A stretch of 64,000 nt of DNA from RH-AL1 sp965214415 (GCA_965214415.1 CBDCBQ010000003.1:2790001-2854000); one strand, 5' to 3'. Positions 43,278 to 53,200 are shown, counted from the stretch's first letter. Notes: a model not told the origin generated them from the sequence alone. Numbers and translations: made by a program.

Positions 43278-44375
43278 ATGACGCATGATGGTCTAATTGG
43301 CGATCGATCGCTTCGACCCCGCTTATGGGCGCCGAAGCGCGTGCTGCTGACGCGCTCGGCGCGCGAGCTGCCATCCGGACGCGAGATCGCGCGGCGGGGA
43401 GCGGCGCTCGGAGCGGAGGTCGTCGAGCTGACGAGCGACCGCTTGCAAAACGTCGTTGGTGGCGACGATCCACGCGCCGACTACGTGCGCGCCAAATCGA
43501 CCATGGCCATCGTGGTCGCGTCCGAGGCGAAGCGGCGGCTGCAGCCGATCCCGCCCTCGGCGGATTGGCGGTTTGATCTCGCCGAGGGGTGCCCGGCGCA
43601 TTGCCAATATTGCTATCTCGCCGGCTCGCTCGCCGGGCCGCCGATAACCCGCGTCTACGCCAACATCGACGAGATCTTGCGCGGCCTGCCCGCCTATCTC
43701 GGCAAGGGCGCCGTGACCTCGGCGTCGGCGGCACGCGCGGCGGAAGGCACGACGTTCGAGTGCTCCTGTTACACAGACCCGCTCGGGATCGAGCACCTCA
43801 CCGGCAGCCTGTCCCAGGCGATCCGTTTTTTCGGCGCGTGGCAGGCCGAGGTCCAGCTGCGCTTCACGACGAAATTCGGCGCCGTCGAGCCGCTGCTCGG
43901 TCTGCCGCACAATCGCCGGACCCGCGTCCGCATGTCGGTCAACGCACCCTCGCTTATTCGCTTCGAAGGCGGGACCGACCCGCTCGATGTTCGGCTGCAC
44001 GCCCTCGGCCGACTAGCCCGCGACGGCTATCGAGTGGGTCTGACCATCGCGCCGATCCAGCCCGTCGAGGACTGGCGCGCCGGCTATGACGCGCTGTGCG
44101 CGATGGCCGCCCGCGAGCTGGATGGGATCGCCGACCTCGATCTCACGGTGGAGCTGATCACGCATCGTTTCACGCCGAAGTCGAAGGGCGTGCTGCAAGG
44201 CTGGTATCCCGGCTCGAAGCTCGAGATGGACGAGAGCCTGCGCACGCGGAAGCTGACCAAGTTCGGCTCGGTGAAGCACGTCTACCCGGCCGCGACGATG
44301 AAGGAGATGCGAGCCGGCATCACGGGAATCATCGCCGCGCGCCTGCCGATGGCGCGGGTGCTGTATTGGACGTGA
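43278..44375 (+). CDS. SPL-family radical SAM protein (spore photoproduct lyase-like)
   Basis: 365 residues from ATG 43278. Radical SAM motif CPAHCQYC near residue 108 (C-x3-C-x2-C), preceded by RRLQPIPPSADWRFDLAEG and followed by FECSCYTDPLGIEHLTGSLS and AEVQLRFTTKFGAVEPLLGL, all typical of SPL-family proteins. In Bacillus the enzyme repairs spore photoproduct in UV-damaged DNA. Non-spore-forming Rhizobiales carry this branch with unknown substrate. The longer frame from 43161 overlaps dadA and has no added homology, hence the later start. Followed by the tRNA-His gene. Confidence 0.85.
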   Translation: MTHDGLIGDRSLRPRLWAPKRVLLTRSARELPSGREIARRGAALGAEVVELTSDRLQNVVGGDDPRADYVRAKSTMAIVVASEAKRRLQPIPPSADWRFDLAEGCPAHCQYCYLAGSLAGPPITRVYANIDEILRGLPAYLGKGAVTSASAARAAEGTTFECSCYTDPLGIEHLTGSLSQAIRFFGAWQAEVQLRFTTKFGAVEPLLGLPHNRRTRVRMSVNAPSLIRFEGGTDPLDVRLHALGRLARDGYRVGLTIAPIQPVEDWRAGYDALCAMAARELDGIADLDLTVELITHRFTPKSKGVLQGWYPGSKLEMDESLRTRKLTKFGSVKHVYPAATMKEMRAGITGIIAARLPMARVLYWT

Positions 44376-44400
44376 GACGAGCCTCAAAGTCGCCAGACCT

Positions 44401-44477
44401 TGGTACCACCACCCCGGCTCGAACGGGGGACCTCTTGATCCACAATCAAGCGCTCTAACCAACTGAGCTATGGCGGC
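44401..44477 (-). tRNA. tRNA-His (anticodon GUG) without G(-1)
   Basis: 77 nt with encoded CCA. Acceptor GCCGCCA pairs with TGGTGGT (two G-U pairs), discriminator A73; D-arm AGCTCAGTTGGTTAGAGC; anticodon loop TTGTGGA gives GUG; T-loop TTCGAGC. The base before position 1 is T, not the G(-1) that defines nearly all tRNA-His, and residue 73 is A, not C. This double change is known from a group of alphaproteobacteria. Confidence 0.92.
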
Positions 44478-44690
44478 ATCCAAGGCGGCGGACCCTAAAA
44501 GCTCGAACCTGGCTTTGCAAGATCGCAAGGAGACGATCGCGCGCGGAGCAGGATGTGTCCGAGCGCTGCCACCGTCTCCGCATCCTCGATTTCGAGCCAT
44601 TCCATCTCCGCACAAGCCATGCTTGTGGCGCGGCGGGCGATTGCCTAGAACGGGGCGACGACGGAGCGGCGGCTCGGGGGAGATACGCCG

Positions 44691-44861
44691 ATGGACGGGC
44701 CAAAGGGCGGCAAGGAGGCCGAGCGCAAACGTCTCGCCGAGGCGCTGAGGGCAAACCTCAAGCGCCGCAAGGCGGCGCGCGCGGCCTCGGCGCCGCGTGA
44801 GGCCGACCGGCCGATAGCGCCGGTGGACGACGACGGGCCGCCGGACGGCGACAGGGGGTAG
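44691..44861 (+). CDS. Small basic protein upstream of murA
   Basis: 56 residues: a basic helix EAERKRLAEALRANLKRRKA followed by an acidic Pro-rich tail. GGGGGAGATACGCC gives a strong ribosome site 6-8 bases before the ATG, and the stop lies 1 base before murA, so it is coupled to murA. A similar short basic gene precedes murA in other Rhizobiales. Function unknown. Confidence 0.65.
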   Translation: MDGPKGGKEAERKRLAEALRANLKRRKAARAASAPREADRPIAPVDDDGPPDGDRG

Positions 44862-44862
44862 C

Positions 44863-46158
44863 ATGGACCGTATTCGCATCGTCGGCGGGCAGAGCCTGAC
44901 CGGGACAATCCCCATCTCCGGCGCCAAGAACGCCGCGCTGCCCTTGATGATCGCCTCGCTGCTGACGCGCGAGACGCTCACCCTTCACAACGTGCCGGGC
45001 CTCGCCGACGTGCGCATGCTGGTGCGCATTCTCGGCCACCACGGCGTCGACTACTCGCAGGACGGCCGCCGTGTCGGCGAGGACCCGCACGCGGCGCGCG
45101 CGATCCACCTCTGCGCGCGCGACATCGTCGACACGACCGCGCCCTATGAGCTCGTCTCCAAGATGCGCGCGAGCTTCTGGGTCATCGCGCCGCTGCTGGC
45201 GCGGATGGGCGAGGCGCGCGTGTCGCTGCCGGGCGGCTGCGCGATCGGCACGCGGCCGGTCGATCTTCTGCTGATGGCGCTGGAAAAGCTCGGCGTCGAG
45301 ATCGAGATCGAGGCCGGCTACGCACACGCCAAGGCGCCGCGTGGGCTGATCGGCGGCGAGATCGACTTCCCAAAGGTCACAGTCGGCGGCACGCATACGG
45401 CGATGATGGCCGCCGTGCTCGCCAAGGGCACGACAATCATCCGCAACGCGGCGCGCGAGCCCGAGGTCGTCGACCTCGCCACCTGCCTCAACAAGATGGG
45501 CGCCAAGATCGCCGGCGCTGGCACCTCGACGATCGAGGTCAAGGGCGTCGGCACGCTCGGCGGCGCCTATCACTCCGTGCTGCCCGATCGCATCGAGGCC
45601 GGCACCTACGCGATGGCCGTCGCGATGGCTGGCGGCGACGTGCTGCTGGCCGGCGCCGAGCCCGACCTGCTGGAGCGCGCGCTCGACGCGATCAGCCAGG
45701 CCGGCGCGATCGTGACGACGACGAACGAGGGCATTCGCGTCAAGCGCAACGGCGCGGGCATGGGCGCGGTCGACATCTCGACGGCGCCGTTCCCGGGCTT
45801 CCCAACCGACCTGCAGGCGCAGTTCATGGCGCTGATGACGACGGCCAAGGGCAATTCGCGCATCACCGAGACGATCTTCGAGAACCGCTTCATGCACGTG
45901 CAAGAGCTGGCCCGCCTGGGCGCGCGCATAAAACTCGATGGCGATGTCGCGGTGGTCGAGGGCGTCAAGGCGCTGCAAGGCGCGCCGGTGATGGCGACCG
46001 ACCTGCGCGCCTCGGTCTCGCTCGTCATCGCCGCGCTGGCGGCGGAGGGCGAGACGGTGGTCAATCGCGTCTACCACCTCGACCGCGGCTTCGAGCATCT
46101 CGAGCAGAAGCTCCGCCGTTGCGGCGCCGTCGTCGAGCGGCTCTCGAATCCGGGGTAG
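44863..46158 (+). CDS. murA: UDP-N-acetylglucosamine 1-carboxyvinyltransferase
   Basis: 431 residues; first committed step of peptidoglycan synthesis, adding enolpyruvate from PEP to UDP-GlcNAc in the cytosol. MDRIRIVGGQSLTGTIPISG with AKNAALPLMIASLL; the active-site loop ARVSLPGGCAIGTRPVDLLL has the catalytic Cys (fosfomycin target) rather than Asp. The other conserved blocks, EAGTYAMAVAMAGGDV and FPTDLQAQFMALM, are intact. Full length. Start fits the tight spacing after the small basic gene. Confidence 0.96.
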   Translation: MDRIRIVGGQSLTGTIPISGAKNAALPLMIASLLTRETLTLHNVPGLADVRMLVRILGHHGVDYSQDGRRVGEDPHAARAIHLCARDIVDTTAPYELVSKMRASFWVIAPLLARMGEARVSLPGGCAIGTRPVDLLLMALEKLGVEIEIEAGYAHAKAPRGLIGGEIDFPKVTVGGTHTAMMAAVLAKGTTIIRNAAREPEVVDLATCLNKMGAKIAGAGTSTIEVKGVGTLGGAYHSVLPDRIEAGTYAMAVAMAGGDVLLAGAEPDLLERALDAISQAGAIVTTTNEGIRVKRNGAGMGAVDISTAPFPGFPTDLQAQFMALMTTAKGNSRITETIFENRFMHVQELARLGARIKLDGDVAVVEGVKALQGAPVMATDLRASVSLVIAALAAEGETVVNRVYHLDRGFEHLEQKLRRCGAVVERLSNPG

Positions 46159-46226
46159 CTCGGCGCGCCAAACCGCTGGCCGGTCGCGTGATCCTCAGGT
46201 AGCTACGGGTCGGCCGGAGATACGCG

Positions 46227-46448
46227 ATGACCACTCTAGCCGCGGCAACCGAGATGTCCCGCAAGCACGGCGATATGCGGATCGCGGCGCTCCGCCAGAT
46301 CTACGGCGCGGCGTTCGGCACCGGCGTCGACGGCAGGAGCTCGCTGAAGGAGGCGATCGGCTCTCTCGACGCGCCGTCGCTCGAAACCCTGGTCAGGGAT
46401 TACGAGTCCGGCTGGCTGTTTGGCCCCGAGACCACGAGCGAAGACTAG
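46227..46448 (+). CDS. Small hypothetical protein after murA
   Basis: 73 residues, MTTLAAATEMSRKHGDMRIA, then RSSLKEAIGSLDAPSLETLV. Good ribosome site GGAGATACGCG. Cytosolic, helical, no family known to me. Possibly co-transcribed with murA and the next gene. Confidence 0.7.
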   Translation: MTTLAAATEMSRKHGDMRIAALRQIYGAAFGTGVDGRSSLKEAIGSLDAPSLETLVRDYESGWLFGPETTSED

Positions 46449-46455
46449 CGTCGCC

Positions 46456-46899
46456 ATGAATCCTCTCGCATCGGTATTCGGTGCCCTGTGCGGGGTGATT
46501 TTCGGCTCGCTCCTGACCTCGGTGCTGTCCAACTACGCGGCGTCGCGGCGCGAGATCCGTCAGAACCGGCTAAAGGTCTTGACCGCGTTGATGAGCGGGC
46601 GCAGCGACATCCTTGCCGAGGTGGTCGCCGAGAACGTCAACGTCATTCCGGTGCTGTTCTACGACGAGACGATGGTCCGCCGCGTCTACCGGCGCTTCCG
46701 CGCGTTCCCCAACGGCCCGCCCGCCGATCTCTACCGGCGCTACAACGAGATGATCCTGGCGATCGCGGCGTCGTTGCACCTCGAGGATCTGTCCCCGGCC
46801 GACATCGATCTCGGCTATTATCCGTTGCCGCGCGCCCCGCAAGCTCGGATGGCGGACGTGGCGTCGCAATCGGCATCGAGGACGCCCGAAGAGCCGTGA
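46456..46899 (+). CDS. Membrane-anchored hypothetical protein (DUF6680-like)
   Basis: 147 residues from ATG 46456. A membrane helix NPLASVFGALCGVIFGSLLT is followed by a coiled region (AASRREIRQNRLKVLTALMS) and a helical domain (YRRYNEMILAIAASLHLEDL). The plan, one N-terminal anchor plus soluble helices starting with RLKVLTALMSGR, resembles DUF6680 proteins; assignment from memory. Function unknown. Confidence 0.65.
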   Translation: MNPLASVFGALCGVIFGSLLTSVLSNYAASRREIRQNRLKVLTALMSGRSDILAEVVAENVNVIPVLFYDETMVRRVYRRFRAFPNGPPADLYRRYNEMILAIAASLHLEDLSPADIDLGYYPLPRAPQARMADVASQSASRTPEEP

Positions 46900-46984
46900 C
46901 GAGCAGGACTGGACGACAGGCGACGGGCACCCTGAACCTCGGCCCCGAGCCGGACGTTGCGAGACCAACACCTCCGGAGATTGC

Positions 46985-47446
46985 ATGACGCCGACCGACC
47001 TTGCCGCGCCGCTGCGCCTGTATGCCCTCGACGACGACGATCTCGGCATTCTCTCCGCCAACCTACAGGACGCGCTGATCCCCGTGCCGGAGATCGCCTA
47101 TCTGCCGACCGAGCGGCGGTTCGCCCTGGCCGGCAAGCGGTTCGACTGGGTCAAGGCCGCCGCCGGCGGCTGCGAGCGCGCCGCCGTCGGGCTGCACTTC
47201 GAGCGCGTGCTGGGCGTCGCCCGCGTCGGCTTCACGCAGAACGAGGCCGATCGCGTCCTGAACCTGCTCGCCGTGGTGTTCGTGCCGACCGACGCGCCAG
47301 CCGGCCAGGTCATGCTCACCTTTTCGGGCGGCGCGGCGATCCGCCTGACGGTGGAATGCCTCGAAGCGCAGATGCTGGACCTCGGCCCGCGCTGGCCGTG
47401 CGACATGCCGGCGGAGCACGCCCCGGAGGCTCAGCCCGTTCCGTAG
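46985..47446 (+). CDS. DUF2948 family protein
   Basis: 153 residues. LRLYALDDDDLGILSANLQD then LPTERRFALAGKRFDWVKA and VGLHFERVLGVARVGFTQNE match DUF2948, a family almost always found downstream of murA in alphaproteobacteria. Usually followed by hisD; here the next gene is a leftward DUF427. Function unknown. Confidence 0.85.
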   Translation: MTPTDLAAPLRLYALDDDDLGILSANLQDALIPVPEIAYLPTERRFALAGKRFDWVKAAAGGCERAAVGLHFERVLGVARVGFTQNEADRVLNLLAVVFVPTDAPAGQVMLTFSGGAAIRLTVECLEAQMLDLGPRWPCDMPAEHAPEAQPVP

Positions 47447-47482
47447 CGCCGCCATTCGAGCAGAGGGGCGTTCGCGGCAGGG

Positions 47483-47860
47483 CTACGCCGGTGTCACCTC
47501 GATCGCGTCGACGCGGTCGGCATAGAAAGCGACGTGGTCCTTGATGGCGAGAACCGCGTCGAACGGGTCCTCGTAGGACCAGATCGCGTTCTTCGATCGG
47601 GCGCCGCCGGCGGGGATGCTGAAGTAGCTCGCATCGCCCTTGTAGGGGCAATGGGTCGAGAGCGTGGTCTTCTCAAGCGCCGCCATGTCGACGTCCTTGC
47701 GCGGCACGTAGATCACCGGCGGGTAGGATGCCTCGCGCAGCGACAGCGCGTCGGTCGTATCGGCGATCGTTTTCCCGGCGACGATCACGCGGACGCGGGT
47801 GCGGCTCGGCGCGATGTCGATCGGGTGGTCTGGGCCGGGAATTTTGGCGGGCTTGGACAT
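47483..47860 (-). CDS. DUF427 domain protein
   Basis: 125 residues. VRVIVAGKTIADTTDALSLR, YPPVIYVPRKDVDMAALEKT, THCPYKGDASYFSI and IWSYEDPFDAVLAIKDHVAF are the standard DUF427 blocks, a small beta-barrel fold of unknown role. Full length; reads left, following selO. Confidence 0.88.
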   Translation of the reverse strand: MSKPAKIPGPDHPIDIAPSRTRVRVIVAGKTIADTTDALSLREASYPPVIYVPRKDVDMAALEKTTLSTHCPYKGDASYFSIPAGGARSKNAIWSYEDPFDAVLAIKDHVAFYADRVDAIEVTPA

Positions 47861-47894
47861 GGGCTGGCTCTCCTTCGTCCCTAGATAGGCACGC

Positions 47895-49364
47895 TCACGT
47901 CCCGCAGAAGGTCTGGTAGCCCCGCCCGTCCGGCTCGGGCGAGGCAGCGAAGCGCTCCGCGCCGGGCTGATCCTCGTAAGGGCGAGAGAGAACGCCCAGC
48001 AGCTTCTCGAACGGCGCCAGATCGCCGCGTTCCACCGCGGCCTCGAGCGCCGCCTCGACGTGGTGATTGCGCGGGATGTAGGCGGGGTTTTCCGAACGCA
48101 TCGCGGCGGCGACGGCGGACGGATCGCGGCTTTCCTCGGCTAGGGCGGCGCGCCAGCGGGCGACCCAAGGGTCGAGCGCGGTCGGATCGAGGAACAGCTC
48201 GCGCACGCGCTCGATGTTGTCGCCGCCCGCCGCATCGCTCAGGCGGCGGAAGACCAGCGTGAAGTCGGCGCGACTCTCGGCCATGATCGCCAGCAGGTCG
48301 TCGGCCAGCGCCGCGTCAGTATCGCCCGCGCGCGCGAGCCCGACCTTGCGGCAAAGGCCGGCGCGGTGGGCCGCCTCGAAGCGCGGCCGGAACACGCCGA
48401 TCGCGGCGTTCGCCGCGGCGATGGCGGCCTCCTGGTCGGCGCCGAGCAGCGGCAGCAGGCATTCGGCGAGCCGCGCGCAGTTCCAATGCGCGATGTGCGG
48501 CTGGTTCATGAAGGCGTAGCGCCCGCCGCGATCGATCGAGCTGAACACGGCCCTCGGATCGTAGGCGTCGAGGAAGGCGCAGGGGCCATAATCGATCGTC
48601 TCGCCGGAGATCGCCGTATTGTCGGTGTTCATCACGCCGTGCACGAAGCCGACCAGCATCCAGCGCGCGACGAGATCGGCCTGGGCGCCGGCGACCGCCT
48701 CGAGCAGCGCGCGAGCGGGCTCGGCCGACCCGACGAGATGCGGGTAGTGCCGGGCGATCGCGTGGTCGACGAGCAGCCGCACGCCGTCCGTGTCCTCGCG
48801 TGCGGCGAGATATTCGAACGTTCCGACGCGAATGTGGCTCGCGGCGACGCGCGTCAGCACCGCGCCCGGCAGTAGTCGCTCGCGGATGACCTCCTCGCCG
48901 GTCGCCACGGCGGCCAGCGCCCGCGTCGTCGGGATGCCGAATGCGGCCATCGTCTCACTGACGAGATATTCGCGCAGCACCGGCCCGAGCGCGGCGCGCC
49001 CGTCGCCCATCCGCGAGAACGGCGTCGGGCCAGCCCCCTTGAGCTGAATGTCGCGGCGGCGACCGGCGCGATCGACGACCTCGCCGAGCAGGATCGCCCG
49101 CCCGTCGCCGAGCTGCGGCGTGAAATTGCCGAACTGGTGCCCGGCGTAGGCGGTGGCGATCGGCTCCGCGCCGTCCGGCATTTCCACGCCGCCGAGCATC
49201 GCCACGCCCGCCTCGCTCGCAAGCCAATCGGCATCGAGGCCGAGCTCGGCGGCGAGGCCGCGGTTGAGCCTGAGGAGGCGTGGCGCGTCGACCGGGGTCG
49301 GCGGCAATCGCGCGAAAAAGCGGTCGGGTAGGCGCGCATAGCTGTTGTCGAAGGTAATATGCAT
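47895..49364 (-). CDS. selO: Protein adenylyltransferase SelO (YdiU family)
   Basis: 489 residues from ATG 49364. Pseudokinase-fold enzyme that AMPylates proteins, linked to redox stress. HITFDNSYARLPDRFFARLP, then YAGHQFGNFTPQLGDGRA, the family hallmark, ILLGEVVDRAGRRRDIQLKG with the ATP-binding Lys, GVMNTDNTAISGETIDYGPC with the catalytic Asn/Asp. The last residues are FCGT: a Cys three from the end, at the place where human SELENOO has selenocysteine, used for a disulfide. The longer frame to 49412 lacks homology. Confidence 0.92.
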   Translation of the reverse strand: MHITFDNSYARLPDRFFARLPPTPVDAPRLLRLNRGLAAELGLDADWLASEAGVAMLGGVEMPDGAEPIATAYAGHQFGNFTPQLGDGRAILLGEVVDRAGRRRDIQLKGAGPTPFSRMGDGRAALGPVLREYLVSETMAAFGIPTTRALAAVATGEEVIRERLLPGAVLTRVAASHIRVGTFEYLAAREDTDGVRLLVDHAIARHYPHLVGSAEPARALLEAVAGAQADLVARWMLVGFVHGVMNTDNTAISGETIDYGPCAFLDAYDPRAVFSSIDRGGRYAFMNQPHIAHWNCARLAECLLPLLGADQEAAIAAANAAIGVFRPRFEAAHRAGLCRKVGLARAGDTDAALADDLLAIMAESRADFTLVFRRLSDAAGGDNIERVRELFLDPTALDPWVARWRAALAEESRDPSAVAAAMRSENPAYIPRNHHVEAALEAAVERGDLAPFEKLLGVLSRPYEDQPGAERFAASPEPDGRGYQTFCGT

Positions 49365-49427
49365 CCGAGAGACATGGGGCGCGCGAGGCCCCATGCCCAC
49401 CGTCACCGGCAAGACGGTGTCGCACCG

Positions 49428-49966
49428 TTAGGAGACCTTCAGGCAAGAATCCCGCCGCGCGGCGATCGCGTCAAGCCGCTGGCGGACGGCATCGACGGGG
49501 CCCGAGCTTTCGAATGGGCGGCAGAAATCGGCATGGGTGCGCGACAGGGTGGGATCGCCGTCCGGCGAGGCGGCGCCGACGGTCACGACCGTGCTCTCCG
49601 CGAAGAAACGGCGATTGCCCATCTCGAGGTAGCTTTCGCTGGGCAGGCCCTCGGCCAGGATCACATCGTGGCTGTCAAGCTCGACGTGCCAGTAGGCGAT
49701 GCTGCCGACCACTGTGCGGGTGATCGTCGTCCCGTTGACCAGCGCGAGTGCGGGGATCAGGACCTCGCCGCCGAGGTCGACGCAGATCGCGTGGCCCGGC
49801 GAGACGAGCAGGTCGCGCGACGGCCAGCCCGCGCCGAAAGCGTGCGCGGCGATGCGAACGGGCAGGACTTCGTTTGGCCGGGGATGCCGGCCGCGGTCGA
49901 TGACGCGATGGCCGGTCCAGCGGATCGGCCGCGTCCCGCCCGAGGCGGTGACGGCGGCAGCGACCT
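49428..49966 (-). pseudogene. Hint-domain fragment lacking the N-terminal nucleophile
   Basis: About 180 codons of a Hint_2-type (hedgehog/intein-like) domain: VTASGGTRPIRWTGHRVIDR, LPVRIAAHAFGAGWPSRDLL, VSPGHAICVDLGGEVLIPAL, YWHVELDSHDVILAEGLPSE and THADFCRPF. Very similar to the C-terminus of the large protein upstream (50,262-53,774), so a paralogue. The Cys-containing first strand is missing: the sequence is cut and joined to a sulfotransferase start at about 49,966. An open frame to 50,072 spans the joint but begins out of frame with the sulfotransferase. Confidence 0.7.
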
Positions 49967-50068
49967 CGACATGCCCGCATGGAAGCGCGGGTCCTGCCGC
50001 AGGATCGCCGCGAGCAGCGTGGAGCCCGACCGCGGCAGCCCGGATATGAAATGGAAGCGCGCTGTCAT
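49967..50068 (-). pseudogene. Sulfotransferase gene start, truncated
   Basis: ATG 50068 reads MTARFHFISGLPRSGSTLLA then AILRQDPRFHAGMS: the 5'-PSB P-loop (GLPRSGSTLL) that opens sulfotransferases and binds PAPS. After 34 codons it runs into the Hint fragment in a different frame. Only the start of the gene remains. Confidence 0.65.
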
Positions 50069-50261
50069 GCAAATGCAGGCGACCGCGCCATGCGGCGGGA
50101 CGCCGCTGCCTGTCAGTTCGCCATTCGGCGGCGCCCGTGTCGAGCCGGAGGCGCGCGTGCCACGATCCCCCGCCGTGAAGCGGGCTATGGCCTTTCGCGC
50201 ATGTTCGACAGGCCTCCGCTGGGGTTGACGGGCTCGATCGCGACCCCCGCGCGCTCGTCGG

Positions 50262-53200
50262 CTAGGCGGCGATACGAAGACCGGGCTCGACAGACACCGG
50301 CGCGGTCCAGCCGAGCGCGGCGGCGCGGCGGGCCAGCTGCTCGCGCACCACGGCGAGCAACGGCCCGCCATCGACGAAGCGGCGGCAGAAATCGGCGTGG
50401 GTGCGGTCCCGCACCTCGATCGGCAGGTCGGCGTCGACCGCGTCCGAGAGCAGCGCGCGGTTGGCGCCCATCTCGAGGAAGCTCTCGGCCGGGAGGTCGT
50501 TGGCGAGCAGGATGTCGTGACTGTCGAGCTCGACGTGCCAGTAGGTGACCTGGTCGGTCGGCGCGTAGGCGATGGAGAAGCCGTTGACCAGCTCCTGGAT
50601 CGGGATCAGCACCTCGGCGATCACGCCGACGCAAACGCTGTGGCCAGGCGACAGATAGAGGTCGCGCGAGGGTCGGTTCGCGCCGAACGCATGCGCCGCG
50701 ACGCGCACCGGCCAGGCCGAGCGCGGTCCGGGGCTTTGCCGGCAGTCGTAGGTGCGAGACCCGAGCCAGCGGATCGGGCGTTGGTCGCCGGAGGCGGTGA
50801 CGGCGAGGTCGCCCACCCGCAGATCCTCCACGGCGACGTCGCCGATCGTGCCAGGGCGCGCGATGCGGATCAGCGAGCCCGAGGCGAAGCACGTGACGTT
50901 GACGTGCAGCGTCTCCGGTGCCGTGGCGCCGCCCATTCCGTAGGAGGCGGTGTAGGTGAAATTGTCGACCGTGGGCTGCCCGGTGGCGTTCGCCGTCGTA
51001 TAGTTCGCCGCGTTGTTCGCGTTGTAGCTGTAGGAGCCGTTGGCGTTCAGCGTCAGCGTGCCGAATTGGCCTGTGACCGCCTGGCCGACCGTGCCGGTGG
51101 TGGTCATGTTGGTGGTCGGATTCGTGTAGGAGACGGATGCGACGGCGAGCGCGTCGCCGTCCGCGTCGGTGTCATTGGCGAACGCCGCCCCGGCCGCGCC
51201 CGTGGTGGTCTTCGCCTCCGTCGCGGTGACATTGATCCCGGTGCCGGTCGGCGCGCGATCGAGGGTGACCGCGAAGCCTTCGGTGGCCGAGCCGCCGGCG
51301 TTGGTGACGGTGAAACTGTAGCCGTCCATCGGGTGCGAGCCGATCGGGGCGCCGGCGGCGCTGCCGGCGGTGTAGCTGTAGGCGCCGTTGGCGTTGAGCG
51401 TCAGCGAGCCGTAGGTGCCGGCGAGGGCCTGCCCGACGGTGCCGGCGGTACCGCCCGAGGTCGCGACCGCGGTGATGGTGAGCGTGCCGCCGTTTGGATC
51501 GATGTCGCCGGTGAGGGCGCCCGGCGCGTCCGCGGTGACCGTGGCGCCGGCCAGATCCTTCAGAGTGTAGCCGCCGGCGACGATCGTCGGTGGCTTTGCG
51601 ACGACGACATTGAAGCTCTGCGTGTTGATCGAGCCCGATGGGTTGACGATCGCGCCGTTGTTGACCTGGAAGGTCGCGGCGCGGTTGTCGGTGTTCGTGG
51701 AATTGTTCTTGTATTGCACGTCCTGCAGGACCTGCTGGTAGGCCGCGATCGTGTTCTCGCCCGCCGATCCGGGCTGGTTGGCGATGGTCAGCACGCCGCC
51801 CGCGTAGGACACGTTGAAGGTGTGGCCATTGTCGACATAGGCCGCGGCCGTCGAGGTGAACGCGTTGAAGGTGCCGTTCTTGGCGAGGCCGAGCGTGTCG
51901 CCCGAGACGACCGAGCCGGTGGTGGCGTCGGTGATCTTCACAGTGGCGCTCGCCAGGTAGCCGCCGCTGTCGATGGAGGTGATCGTCGGCGCGGCGGCGA
52001 GCAGCGTCACCGGCGTCGTCTTCGAGACGGCGGTTGCCGTGCCGGCGACCGCCAATGTCGGCAAGGCCACGAACCCCAGCGACTGGACTGGTGGAGCGTT
52101 GGTTTCATTCGGGTTGACGTCGTTGATCGTGTCGTACGACATGACCTGGGTGCCGGCCGCGTTGAGATGAAGGGCGTAGATGCGAGATGCGCTGTCGTCG
52201 AAGCCGGTCGAGGAGGCTTTGCTGGCAGTCTGTATCGTATTGCCGACGTAGAGAGTCGATGAGTTGGCGTCGTACGTCAAAGCGCCGATGTACTGGAACG
52301 GCGGGGCGGCCAGATTCGACGCGAATGTAAGCTGGGTCACATTGGTGTCCCCGCTCGCCGCCGTGTTCGCGTTGCTCAACACGTAAATTTGCGGGTTCGT
52401 CACCGCCTCGGTCGAGGCGTTGTAATTCAGCGTGTTGAAAAACAGGCGATTGTCGGGCTTATCGAGTGCCGAGAACGTAAGGAAGCTCGCCGTCCCGCCG
52501 TATTCGCTCGGATTGGCGATCAACACGGGCGCGTGGTTTGTTCCTGTTGTCGAAATTCGGTAGATCCCGTTTTCCGCGTTACTCCCCCCTTCGCCTTGAT
52601 TGTAATCCAAAAAGTATAGATTACCGTTATAGTATTGAGCTGCGGTCTGAAAGCTCGGCGCAGCGTTTCCTGTCGTCGTTTCAAGATGATGAAATTTACT
52701 AAGACCGACAGTCTGTACGCCATTTACGTAGGTTTCAGTGTAGTCTATAGAAAGGAAGCCGTTTTCTGATGTAATGCCACTTTGAATAGGTAGATAAATG
52801 ACATGGTTAGAGAGGTCGATCGCCGGACTACCCTTTACGTCGGTTTGGAGGTTCGCTACGTCTTGTGCCAGGGTGTTTCCATCGGCCTGCTTTGCGTTGT
52901 TAAAGTAATTCTTGAAGTCGCCTTGTTCGGTCGGCTGTGAGCTCGTCGCCGCGTAGGGAGCGTTCTCGATGTGGAACGTCGAGTTGTACTCGAAATCAAT
53001 ACCGAGGGCTGGATCGATATTGGTGGCGATGGAGCTGAACGGATTGCTCGAATACGGCTCGAAGACCGTCGGCGTGGTCGCGTTGGAGTTCAGGTACTGG
53101 CCGCCGAGCCCGTTGTCGGTCTGAATGACGAGCTGCCCGTCCGGCCCGGTCGCCAGGGTGCCGGCGTAGCTTTGCATCGCCGCCGCCGTGAAGGGACTTG

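Noticed and set aside
44758..46098. 446-codon open frame on the minus strand opposite murA
   Set aside because: It is the mirror of a high-GC coding frame, rich in Arg, His and Asp, with no recognisable domain, while murA on the plus strand is complete.
50397..52262. 621-codon plus-strand frame opposite the Hint-protein gene
   Set aside because: No start signal or domain; Val/Gly/Arg-rich antisense reading of the repeat protein.
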